NCBI GenBank assembly: GCA_036186865.1
Contig: AP025066.1
Location: forward strand, 11,805,101-11,869,100
Direction: 5' to 3'
DNA from: Eustoma russellianum
Taxonomy: Eukaryota; Streptophyta; Magnoliopsida; Gentianales; Gentianaceae
DNA length: 64,000 nt
Both the position numbers and the translations under genes were made by a program. Below the pieces are notes generated by a model, which was not told where the DNA came from, searched no databases, and saw nothing but the letters and a program-made list of their open reading frames with translations. This document shows positions 23,897-35,151 of the stretch, in pieces (position 1 is the stretch's first letter; the number at the start of each line of letters is the position of its first letter).

Positions 23897-26800
23897 TTGC
23901 CCCCTTCTTCAAAATTATTCGACCTTAAATCTAAATCACCACTAAAAGGGGTAAGATCAGCAACATTAAAAGTATGAGAGATTGAACCATACTTACTCTC
24001 CGGAAGCTCAAGAATGTAAGCATTATCTCCAACCTTTTGAAGTACTTTGAAAGGGCCATCTCCTCTTGGCATGAGCTTAGATTTCCTTCCTCTAGGAAAC
24101 CTTTCTTTCCTTAAATGCAGCCAAACAAGATCACCTAGTTCCAACAAAACTTCCTTGCGTCCTTTGTTAGCTTGTTTTGCATACTGTTTGTTTTTCTTTT
24201 CAAGTTGTAGCTTAACCTTAGCATGCAATTTCTTAATCAATTCAGCCTTATTCTTACCACCAATACTTGCACGTTCACGAACAAGAATAGGTACAAGATC
24301 AAGTGGAGACAAAGGATTGAAACCATATACAACTTCAGACGGTGAATGTGTGGTGCCACTGTGAACACTTCTATTATGAGAAAAATCAATATATGGCAAG
24401 CAATCTTCCCGATTCTTAAGGTTCTCCTGAATTATAGCACGCAATAGTTGAGACAAAGTTCTATTCACAACTTCAGTTTGACCATCTGTTTGGGGGTGAG
24501 CAGTAGTAGAAAATAAGAGTTTTGTTCCAAGTTCACCCCACAACACACTCCAAAAGCGACTTAAGAACTTAGTATCTGTATCACTAACAATGGTTCTATG
24601 CATTCCATGTAGACGCACAACTTCCTGAAAGAACAGGTTTGTAACGTGAGATGCATCATCAACCTTTTTACAAGCTATGAAGTGTGCCATTTTAGAAAAT
24701 CTGTCAATGAAAACAAATACCCTATCACTTCCATTTTTGATCTAGGTAATCCTAAAACAAAGTCCATAGATATATCAATCTAAAGTGACATAGGGACAGG
24801 TAATGGGGTGTACAAGCCATGTTGATGTGATGTAGAATTAGCATTCTCGCAAGTTATACAACTTCCACAAGCCTTCTCTACATCAACTCTCATATGGGGC
24901 CAAAAGAAACGTTCCTTTAACATCTTTAATGTCTTAAAGATGCCAAAGTGGCCCATTAAACCTCCACCATGTGCTTCTTTAACAAGTATCTCTCTGACAG
25001 AACAATTACGTATGCACAATTTTCTTTCTTTAAACAAATATCCATCATGTAAATAATGCTTACAAAATGGAGAATCGGCACATGCATCAAATATTGAGTG
25101 AAAGTCAGGATCAGATGTATACAATTCCTTGATGCACTCAAATCCAAGCAAATGAGATGACAATGTAGTAATCAAAGAATATCTCCTAGATAATGCATTA
25201 GCTACAATGTTATCTTTTCCTAGCTTATATTTTATCACATAAGGAAATTGTTCAATGAATTCAACCCATTTTGCATGCCTCTTGTTTAACTTTCCTTTGA
25301 TTTTAAGGAAATTAAGACTTTCGTGATCAGTATGAACCACAAACTCCTTATGTTGCAAATAATGTTGCCAAGTCTGCAATGATTTAACCAGTGCATACAA
25401 CTCTTTGTCATATGTTGAAAAATTCAACTGCGCTCCCTTAAGCTTTTCACTAAAATAAGCAATTAATTGTATAAACTGAGATAGTACAACTCCTATACTA
25501 ACACCACTAGCATCACATTCAATTTCAATTGTTTCATCAAAGCTAGGTACTTTTAGAATAGGTCCAGAAGTTAACCTTGCTTTAAGTTCATCAAAGGCTT
25601 TCTGTTGTGACTCTCCCACTGAAATCCTTTGTCTTTTTTTAACAATCTCATTCAAAGATGCAGCAATAGTGGAAAAGTCCTTAACAAATCTTCTATAAAA
25701 ACTAGCCAATCCATGAAAGTTTCTCACGTCTCCAACAGTTGTGGGAATTGGTCATTCTAAAATTGAGTTCACTTTATCTTGGTCTATTTCAATTCCATTT
25801 GCACTAACCACAAATCTTAGAAACACAACTTTTTCCATACAAAAAGAACATTTGTTGAAATTTTCATATAATTGTTCTTTCTTTAATACTTCAAAAACGT
25901 TTCTTAGGTGGCTTATGTGCTCATGCAAAGTTTTAGAGTAAATCAAGATATCATCAAAGTACACAACAACAAATTTTCCAATGAATGCACGTAAGACTTC
26001 ATCATTAATCTCATAAAAGTACTAGGTGCATTAGTTTAGCCAAATGGCATGACTAACTACTAATGCAATCCAAACTTAGTCTTAAATGCAGTTTTCCATT
26101 CATCACCTTCTCTAATGCGTACTTGAAAGTAACCATTTTTAAGATCAATATTGGTAAAATTCTTATAACCATGCAATCCATCAAGCATATTGTCAAGTCT
26201 AGGAATAGGGTACTAGTATTTTACAGTTATCTTGTTGATGGCTCTACAATCAGTGCACATTCTCCATGTACCATCTTTCTTTGGTACAATGATCACAGGA
26301 ACATCATAAGGACTCATGCTTTCCCTCACCTTTCCTTTGGCCAAGTGTTCTTCTACTTGGTGTTGAATTTCTTTCGTTTCAGCAGGGTTTGCTCTATAGG
26401 CTGGCCTATTAGGCAGGATAGCATCAGGTATGAAGTCTATTTGGTGCTCAATTCCTCTTAAAGGCGGCAAACCAGAAGGTTCTTCTTCAAGAAACACCCT
26501 GAAAACTCATCAAGCAAAGATATAACTCCAGTGGGCAAAGTGGAGGGCAAGTCATTTATAGAAAACACAGACTCCTTAAACATCAAAACATAGACAATTT
26601 TCATTGAGTTTAGGGCATGTGACACTTCATTTGGTTTGGCAAAGAAAGCAAATTACTTTTGAGATTTGCCTTCACCAATGTTTACTATCTCTTTGCTTTT
26701 AGACTCCTTTTTCTTTCTTTCACTCTTAATACACTCTAGAAATTTCTTTCCTGCCTCTTTATCCTTAGGATCATTCCTGTTCTTACACATTCTCTTTTGA

Positions 26801-27240
26801 TCTTCAAATACCTTTTTGGGGGTAATGCATGTAGCTTAAACAACTTATTGTTAAACCTGAAGGAATATATATTCAAGTATCCATCATATTGAATTTTCTT
26901 ATCAAACGCCATGGTCTGCCTAAAAGGATATGACTTGCATGCAAAGGAGCTACATCACATAAGATATCATCTTTATACCCACCAATAGACAATGAGATCA
27001 AAACTTGTTTGCTAACACTCACTTCTCCACAATCATTCAACCAAGATAGTTTATAAGAGTGTGGGTTGTTAAGTAACGGCAAATCAAGTTTTCTAACGAG
27101 TTAAACACTTGCCACATTAGTATAGCATCCAGAGTGAATAATCAAAGTACAAACTTTCCCTTTAACCATGCAATGATATGACAAATGTTGTCTCTATGTT
27201 GATCTCGTTCATCAATCTTAACATGTGCATTAAGAGCTCT
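23866..27240 (-). pseudogene. Gypsy pol (protease, RT, RNase H, integrase), broken
   Basis: Fragments appear in the standard order. A protease remnant at 27082-26873 ends HASHILLGRPW. RT begins at 26497 with SPYDVPVIIVPKKDGTWRMC and is stopped at 26213. The next pieces contain the YFDDILIYS catalytic box (25964) and FHGLASFYRRFVKDF (25727). RNase H has CDASGVSIG, KELYALVK and HTDHESLNFL. Integrase has a zinc finger (H...H...CGSCITC near 24850). Its core has the first D near 24750, IVSDTDTKFLSRFW (24590) and HPQTDGQTEVVNR (24480), then a C-terminal FNVADLTPF. Breaks lie near 26870, 26213, 26050, 25740, 24780 and 24700. The integrase half from 24690 down is open. Confidence 0.85.
23897..23910 (-). 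promoter_or_regulatory. Polypurine tract
   Basis: The minus strand reads GAAGAAGGGGGCAA immediately before the 3' LTR. This primes plus-strand DNA synthesis. Confidence 0.75.
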
Positions 27241-28564
27241 TCAAACAACCAAGAATTCTTTTGATGCAAGTTCTTCATCCTCACTCACACATTCCTCATT
27301 TTCTTCATGATTTTCCTCAACATTAACATGTTCCTCTCCCTCATCATCAGGATAATATTCATTAGACTCTTCAATGAACATGATACGTTTAGGGTTGAGA
27401 CATTGATTTGCAAAATGACCTTTACCTAAACAGTTAAAGCATTGAATGCCTCTAAATCTAGTAGTGGAATTAGAAATGTTGCCTTCAACCTTGTTTTTCC
27501 CTTTGTCCAAGTTTTGTTGAGGTGGTCTTTGATTTGGCTGAGTCTTTCCTTGGAACCCACGGCCTTGAGGTGCAGTTGGCCTGAAACTTATGCCTTGATT
27601 TGTCCTGAGCGGCATTCTTGGATAGGATGAAAAATTAGCTCGAAAAGATAAACTAGATGTAAAGGGTTTTACCTTGAGTTGTGTCTCAATCTTTTCAGCT
27701 TTATAAACATGGAAGTCATATCAATATATGTGTTAAATTCAACTCTGTTTGCAATTTCCTTGTTCAATCCAGCTAGGAATCTAGCCATGGTAGCTTCCGC
27801 TGGCTCTTCAATGTTAGCTCTTATCAATAAGGTCTCCAACTCTTTAAAATACTCATCTACACTACGGCTTCCTTGAGTGAGTTTTGCAAATTTTGATAGA
27901 TGGTTTTTTCATATTCTGAAGGAATGGATTTTTTTCTCATCTCAATTTTCATTTCTTTCCATGTAGAGCTTGTTGCTTGTCTGTTTCTTCTCCCTACATT
28001 GTGTAGTTGATCCTGCCAAATTATGGTATAATCTGAAAACTCTATAGCTGCATAGTGCACTTTAGTCAAATCAGTATAATTTGCACAAGAGTATACGAGA
28101 TCTAACTTTCTCTCCCATGCAAAATATGCCTCAGCATCACTCTTTCCATGGAATGTGGGATGTTCACTTTTGTTTTGATGAATTCATCTTCTTGTGGGTT
28201 GTTCTTTTGATTCCCGTAGTTTCGGAATGGTTGTACTCTTCCTCAATGTTATAGTCATCAAATCTTTGGTTTAGTTCTTCTTCTCTTTCATCAAAGGTCC
28301 TTATAGGTATGAAATCCCTGTTAATCCCTCTTCCTCTGCCTCTTTCTCTTTTCGAAGCAAAAGACCCATGGATTTCAAGCCTATGTTCTGGTACATGTGA
28401 TGTTTGTCCTTCATGTTAAGGATTTTCTAAGTAAGATTGTGACTGTTTTTCTAGGCCTCTACATGGCTACTCATCAATTTCATTTCCCACAACATCTTTT
28501 GCATTAGTTGTGCTAAATCATGCACGTTTATGGGCAATCTTTCTCCTTCTTTGTTAAGGCCCAT
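27241..28564 (-). pseudogene. Gypsy gag, broken
   Basis: The first ATG after the leader is at 28564 (MGLNKEGERLPINVHDL). The frame meets a TAG after about 38 residues. A matrix/capsid-like piece lies at 28069-27857. The nucleocapsid piece at 27615-27241 has a basic glutamine- and glycine-rich stretch and one CCHC knuckle (CFNCLGKGHFANQC), then an acidic tail (EEHVNVEENHEENEE). Gag would form the particle and package the RNA. Several stops and shifts divide the pieces. Confidence 0.75.
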
Positions 28565-30009
28565 GGTACTCTTAGGTGTCTTATCTATGGTACAATTACC
28601 TGAAATTGATCAAGAAAAAAAAAGAAAAAGAAAAACTAACAAAAAGACAAAAGAAATTTGATTATGTTAGTGAAAAATAAAAAAATTAAGTGTTTATTCC
28701 TCTCTCTCTTTTTGTAGTTCACACAATCTTGTGTCTCCTTGAAGAATCTGAGACTAGAACAATTCAAAGCAAACTTTCCAAGTAAGTATCAATTCCGATA
28801 ACTTCAATCATGTAAAGTAAACTTTCTTCACAAGTCTCCCACCACTTCACTTATAATTCCAATGTTATAAACAACAAACTTGGGCTGTATTAAGATTCAA
28901 AGAGAATTGAAACCAAATTTGATGTAATAGGCTGAGCCAAAGAAATGCTAAGGGGTTGCACTAGGCAATCCTTAACTTAATCTTAGGCTTTATGCAAGCT
29001 AGATGCAAGTATGAATGAACTAGAAGCACTCGAGTGTTCAAAACTGAAAACAAAAGGGTACTACGGGTTTATGAAGGAAACACGACCAGTTCTTTTGCTC
29101 TTTGCACTTTCAATTGTTTTGTGCAAACTTTTCTTTGAAATAAGCTTCTCTTTCTTTTTTTCCTTGTTCAAAGCTAAACAAGGTGTATATACTTTGGTAA
29201 AATTGATTGGTAAAACTTTGTGTGTTTGTTTTGGATGGATATATTGACATTTTTGTGTGTAGTAGGCTATCAAGTTGTTCAAGATGAACAATTGATTTTC
29301 TTTCTTTGCCGAGGCTGCCAAATCAGATACTGAACACAAGAAAATGCAATTCAACTCACAACATAATACAACTAAACAAACACAAGGTCTAAAACAAGTT
29401 AAGAGCTTCGATAACAACAAGAATATAGGGAAGACTAAGGTAGATATAAGCAATAGACTGAATATAAGTAATGCAGAAAAGCTTCTAAACGAAGAACTTA
29501 AAGTCCAAGAAAGTGTCAAAACACAAAGAAATTGAAATCCAATCGAATGAAATAAGCAAACCGTAAATCATCACAAAGAAACAACCTTTAAGTGTTTTAT
29601 GAGATGTTTGTCCATAGTCCTTTTCCAATTTCATATAGGTACAGCGCTACGGTAATTTTCCAGAGTCCAATCCAACCTTATATCACCAAATTATACGGTA
29701 AGCTTTTACATCGATTTGTTTGAGTTTTTTTCTTGTTGAACAGGAAGAAACAAAGAAACTTGATAAACAACATGATGACATTCTTTTTTTTGGGATAGAC
29801 AAAAATGAACTAGAAAACACACAGATAAACTATTTTAGTTTTGGTTTCTTTTTGTTTCTGAATTATACAATTCAAAACAAGAAGAAGACACTAAACCAAA
29901 TAGAATTCAACCTTCAAAGAAGATGACTGAATAGTAGATAAAGAGAAGAACGGGAAAAAGAAAAAATTGACGCAAAGTAAATGATAAGTTGAGTTAAAGA
30001 AAATTTTTT
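28565..30009 (-). other. Leader of the gypsy element
   Basis: About 1.4 kb between the primer-binding site and the gag start. It is AT-rich without a credible frame, and the short open stretches at 29061-29519 and 29720-29926 are low in complexity and resemble nothing. A purine run lies at 28611-28660. Confidence 0.6.
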
Positions 30010-30021
30010 GCTCTGATACCA
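30010..30021 (-). promoter_or_regulatory. Primer-binding site, initiator Met tRNA
   Basis: The minus-strand sequence TGGTATCAGAGC is a perfect plant initiator methionine tRNA match, three bases from the 5' LTR. Confidence 0.9.
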
Positions 30022-30024
30022 CTT

Positions 30025-31297
30025 TGATACGTGCAAGAACGAACCTTTCTTTAACTCTAAATCTCCTCCTCCAAATATGGTTTAGGCACAATGAAGATAG
30101 CTTTGCCTTGCTTCCAAATAAGTTGAAGAAAGCCTTTTGAACACAAGTCCTCCAATGAGTTCTACATGACCCAAGCAAGACACCTCCCTCTTGGATGTTT
30201 TCCTCCCGGGAATCGGACAACTCTCACAAGGATGTTCAAGCCTTGAATGATTCTAGCCTTGATTTTTTAATATGAACCAAGAAAACATACAAGAATTACT
30301 CTTGAAGCAGAATAAATTTTCAGTGAAGGTGTGAGATTAGAAGGCTTCTATTATATGCCTTTTATAGGCAAAAATAACACAAGACAACAAACTATCTTAC
30401 AAATTGAAATAATGATTGGAAAGACTACACACTTTTAAAGACTATTCATGTAGGTTCCACAAAAACTAGTCTTGCAAGTCTTGAATGATGATTGAAAAGA
30501 CTACACACTTTCAAATACTATTCATGTAGGCTCCATAAAAACTAGTCTTGCAAGTCTTGAATGATGATTTTCAAAGTAGATCCCTCAAGTACTATTCATG
30601 GAAGACTTTAAGGATTTGTCTTCAACTTGAAATCTTTCCTGGTTTGTGACTGAGTTTTGGACACCTTCCAATACAAACTAGGCCTAGTCTTTTTTAGAGA
30701 ATTGTAGCACATTGAGTGTAGAAAATTAGCATATAAAGTTCTTTGTATTTGGCCCAACCATTGAGGAGATACATCCAAATTACTTAAGGTATGTCACAGA
30801 ATTCAGTAGAAATAGTACTTCAACTTGCATGCTCTGTTTGGCTATCAAGACGACCGATTTTGGAAAAGTGCAAAAAAATGAAAGTTGAAGATCTTTGTCT
30901 TCGCTTTCCAATGTATCTTGCAACTCCTAATTTGGCCTTGTTTTGGGAGATATACATCAATTCTACCAACACTGATCCTGCAGAAACTTACAATCCGAGA
31001 TGGGCCTAAACTAATACAACATAAACATTTAAAAAGCAAAATAAAGAACATATTCTACCTTAATGATATTTTAAAATGGTTATAAGAACTCTTATAAATC
31101 ATGTTATAGGTTCAATAAGGTGAAAGCAATGTATAAATTCCTTTGGTTCATCTAGCACATGTTTAAATAGGAAGGTCCCTACTTCATGCATGAGTTTCTT
31201 AGTTTTACTTCTTGTTAAGGGTCCTTGATCTTGCATTTTTGTAATATTATGTGCATTCTCATTATCTTGACATGGATGAGGGTTATATACCTCATCA
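30025..31297 (-). repeat. 5' LTR of the 22.6-31.3 kb gypsy element
   Basis: Begins TGATACGTGC and ends CCTCATCA, with a TGAT/ATCA inverted terminus. It adjoins a primer-binding site on its left, which fixes it as the 5' LTR of a minus-strand element. The duplicated unit with CTAGTCTTGCAAGTCTTGAATGATG occurs near 30465-30560, as in the other LTR. Confidence 0.88.
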
Positions 31298-32859
31298 ATA
31301 GTGGTCAGAAAAAATTACACTAGTACCCTTGAATAATAATCCCCTTCGAAAACAGAATCTGAGAGCTACTCAAATTCAATACCTATTTTTGAAAAATTCA
31401 AAACTCAATGTACACAACTCCAAAAATTATGAAACTTTTTAGAACTTAATTCGAATGTCTTGACTAGACTCTGTCCAAAAATGAGACAAAAATAAGATCG
31501 TTGGCCCTTCAAATAAATAAAATGATTCATATGATCAATCTGGACAGAATTGGACATAATAGTGCTGAACTTTGAAAACATATTTCTTTGTAATTACTCA
31601 ATCAAAAAGTTTGATCTTTATGTCAAAAAAAATTCTTAAGATGTCTAGTTTAAGTTTCAAAAAGGCTTTGACCTGAAGCTATACTTGATAAATTCAAAAT
31701 GCAAGTTTTCTTGAAACTGGTCAGATTACAGCCAGAATGGAGGAGTTACTTTTCAAAGACTAAAAAACTGACTTTCCTTTGCACAAATCAAGTGATTCTT
31801 ATTGCAAATGAAAGATAACAGCCTGAAGTATAACTCCACCCAAATCACGAATTGTGAAATTGTTTTGTTATTTTTTCAAGACGTGTGAATTTAGGTGAAA
31901 AGTGCAGTGAAAATAGGAAGAAAACAGTAAAGAAAGAAAGAAGATAAGAACACCGAAGATTTATCCTGGTTCAGTCAATGTGACCTACTCCAGTCCCAAG
32001 GAACACATTCCCTTGGATTTCACTATGGAATGAACACAAATACAACAAAAACCAAGCTTGATCCTTGGGTTAAACACCAACCCTGTTGATGACTTGGATG
32101 ATAACCTCTATGCAACTTTAGGTTGCAACATCTCTACCACCTATTGACGTAACCTTATAAATTAATCAATTTTACAAATGAGACACAAAGGCGTGTAGCT
32201 ATACAACAAATATCACAAGAACACCATGGCTACACAAAGGGTGAATCAAGAATGAAGAGAAGAAGATAGCAAGACTATGAGCTTCAACTTTTTTGCTTTC
32301 AAGTGTGTTATTCTCTTCTTCACCTTGTCTCCTATTTATAGTGTGTAATAGGTCTTGAAGATAAGAACTCCTATGTGTCAACATCTTCATCATCAACTCT
32401 TAGTTGTCTTCACATCATTGGTTGGCCACATAATCACCTTCTACACTTGGCAACATAAAGAAACATAATTAGTCCACCTTGGATTCATAATGCTGGCCGA
32501 AAATTCCACCTTGGAATGTCTTAAAAAATGAAGATGATATGGAGAAGATAGAATTACATATTCCTCCAAGAATACCTCAGCTCTTTTGTAACATAATAGG
32601 GCATGTGAGGAGCTGAAATTTTGACTCCAAATCTTCCTCCAACAACCTTTATGACCGTGGGTTTCAAACATAAAAATTCCAAGTTGGCAATTTTGCCAAC
32701 TAGCTTGTTTTTGGTTGGTCCACTTATACACATGTCATAAAATGGATAAGACCTCAACTCCAGCCGTATATACACGTTTTTTGAGCTGGTAGTTAAGGTA
32801 CAAACTCAGATTTTTTAAAGCAAAATCAATAGACAAAAGTTGACAAGATTATGTCAACA
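31298..32859 (-). repeat. Sirevirus-like LTR, right fragment
   Basis: Continues the LTR begun at 22575. It starts with the second ATAGT copy. It shares features with the solo LTR in the same order, such as CCTACTCCAGTC followed by GGAACA...CCTTGG near 31985-32015 and a phase of long AAAATT-rich sequence before it. The right end is least certain: GTCAACATAT at 32853-32862 holds CATAT, the same five bases as at 22570-22574, but overlaps the expected CAACA end by two bases. I see no coding sequence here. Confidence 0.55.
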
Positions 32860-33352
32860 TATAATCCAAAATTCCCACTTTTCTCCTTTATATATTGTGA
32901 TGAATTTTGCACCAATAACACCTTATAATATCTGCAAAATGATGATTGAGGACTCCAATATCATATGCATAAAAGTCTTCAAGAAGAAAAATAGAATGTG
33001 ACACGAAAACCGTCACATATCTCGCAACCATCGATAATACCATCAAATAAGAAAATATAATAAAAGACCACCAAATAATCTTCAATAATACCATCAATGA
33101 ACTTCAGAATGAAGATAATATGATACTCAAGAGATTCCTTGAGTAAAATGACAAAACTGCCCTCGTGGATAAAACGACCAAAATACCCCTGGTGAGAGAA
33201 AACTCCGAAAATGACCCTGATGGTAAGAAATAGATATGATAACACCTTTTTGATAATAAATAGGAGATAAAGAAGTTCTTGAATCATTGTCACTTTATTA
33301 AGTACCTACAAGAACTCAAAATACCACTTTTGCCCTTTTTGGTAAGCTGTAC

Positions 33353-33598
33353 AAACTTCTAAAGAACATTAGTCACAAGACATAATTATAATCATAAAAA
33401 AAATAATAACAACATGATAAACACGTATGATTCATGTAAAAATAAAAACAACCATTTTATCACATTTTAGAGTAGAAACTTCTAAATAACATTAGTCACA
33501 AGACATAATTATAATCATAAAAAAAATAATAACAACATGATAAACACGTATGATTCATGTAAAAATAAAAACAACCATTTTATCACATTTTAGACAAA
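33353..33598. repeat. 123-bp tandem duplication
   Basis: Two head-to-tail copies (33353-33475 and 33476-33598) differ at only a few positions (AAGAAC versus AATAAC near the start, GAGTAG versus GACAAA at the end). Near-identity implies a recent local duplication. Confidence 0.9.
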
Positions 33599-33618
33599 AG
33601 TTTCTAAAAACCCTCTAG

Positions 33619-33945
33619 ACATCGATCAATCGAAGTGCCTCTGCTTGAGAGATCGATATCTAATAGTGAGGTTCAAAGTTTGTCTCTCACCTACATCGAT
33701 CGATCGAAGTGCTTCTGCTTGAGAGATCGATGTCTCATAGTGAGGTCCGGAGTTTGTCTCTGACCTACATCAATCGATCGATGTGAGCGATTGATGTATA
33801 CATCGATCAATGTGTCTCAGGTTCAGAGATCGATGTCTCACAGTAAGGTTTGGAATTTTCACTGCCTTACTTCGATAGATCGATTTACGGATCGATGTAT
33901 ACATCGATCGATTGATGTCTCCTACCTAAGAGATCGATGTCATGT
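33619..33945. repeat. CGATCGAT-rich tandem repeat, 74-bp unit
   Basis: Two clear 74-bp units (33619-33692 and 33693-33766) start ACATCGATC(A/G)ATCGAAGTGC and contain GCTTGAGAGATCGAT. Two more degenerate units follow, with extra TGTATACATCGATC palindromes. The motif ATCGATCGAT is self-complementary and occurs many times. Confidence 0.85.
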
Positions 33946-34782
33946 TTTTTCACTTATTTGATATATTTCACCTCTTTATCATTTGTAACAGTATGTGTGA
34001 CATTTTTATGACATGTAACACTTAAAATCATGACTTTGAAAATTATCCAAACATATTTCTCAACACATATGACATGACATATTTTATACGTTTTATGGAA
34101 ACGATATATATAGATAGATTACAAAATATGGATATGACATGATGTTTATTGTACTGTGTATGGACAGTTTTATGACATCGGTTTTAATGTGTCATTCATC
34201 TTTATGATATACATGGTAGTGGCATTTACTAGAGATATGATCGTATAGAACGTTTCTTGATAGAGATATACATGTTACATGTTGTTTATTTATCTGTATG
34301 TTATGCACTTTATTTGTTAAATTGGAGACATGCTTCGTTATGTTCTTATTTTATGCAGTATTACTTTCTTAACCCGTCTCCTCATACATGATCCACATGA
34401 CGTATCTAGTCGGACTACTTTCTGGGCTATTATATTTATCGCTCATACTTGCCGTATCACTATTTGCAGAGAATAGGTACCACTACATGGGTTATGGAGG
34501 ATGAGTCCATATAGATTAACGGTATCAGTACAATATGCTGAGAGATTAGCTTTGAAGACGTGAGCCATTTAATTATTATATATACTGAGAATTTTAGGGT
34601 TAGTATAGGATAATTTGTACATAATTGTAATGTAAAGTACTGCATGTTGATTTTATTTTGTTTATGTTATGTTGCTTCCGCTTATCGATTAATTATTCAT
34701 GTCGACATGCACATGTATATTATCGACGCTTTGTACAGTGGATGCACTAAGCCAAAACCCTAGTTTCCGGTGGGGCGCTACA

Positions 34783-35151
34783 TATACTACATTATGTGTT
34801 CACTTCGCCTGTAAAGCAACTCTAAGACAATTAACATTCCCGGATTTTGATCAATGGCCAATTACTAACTCAATTGCATTAAAGCACGTAACATCCCCCA
34901 AAAATAACTCTATGTTGTCTCAATCATACATCCTCTATCTTAAAAGTATAGTTATAGTTTGACCCTGCACATAATTTGAAAACGTCAAATCATTTTGATA
35001 CTTTTTTCTATTTAACTCTTAGATGGTTAATTAAGTAAACTAGAAAAATCATTGAAGTGTTAGTTGAAAGAGTAACAAGTCTAATTGAGCCAAGTAAGAC
35101 TTTTTCGCTTGTAACATTAGGTGACGATAGGGGCTAAACAGTAAAAAATGA
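34783..35151. other. Spacer between two inverted LTRs
   Basis: 369 bp of sequence with no match I can see to the flanking LTRs, no open frame of note and no primer-binding site. It could be original target DNA or a remnant of something older. Confidence 0.5.

Larger units (their letters stand above)
22625..31297 (-). mobile_element. Ty3/gypsy retrotransposon, complete structure, minus strand
   Basis: An 8.67-kb element with two LTRs of 1272 and 1273 bp, a primer-binding site, a polypurine tract and, in the order gag, protease, RT, RNase H, integrase, a decayed gag-pol. It is flanked by a perfect 5-bp duplication ATAGT (22620-22624 and 31298-31302). The integrase tail reads HTFNVADLTPF, a form seen in several chromovirus clades, and I do not assign the clade. 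RT keeps YFDD. Gag and pol both carry several stops and frameshifts. The two LTRs are very alike by eye, so the insertion is not ancient. Confidence 0.88.
32860..34782 (+). repeat. Chromovirus-type LTR fragment, plus orientation (right end)
   Basis: Ends TCCGGTGGGGCGCTACA at 34782, the reverse of the start of the Tekay LTRs (TGTAGCGCCCCGC). The segment 34376-34782 matches the region 35152-35600 in inverted order (ATGATCCACATGA, GGACTACTT, GCTCATACTTGCC, CATGTCGACATGCACATGTA). No primer-binding site follows, so this is a solo or 3' LTR. It also contains the 123-bp duplication and the CGATCGAT repeat described separately. Confidence 0.6.

Noticed and set aside
29061..29519. 152-residue open frame with hydrophobic stretches
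   Set aside because: It lies in the leader of the gypsy element, without a homologous motif or codon structure.
33619..33945. CRISPR-like array
   Set aside because: Repeats are directly adjacent, without unique spacers of constant length, and this is plant DNA.
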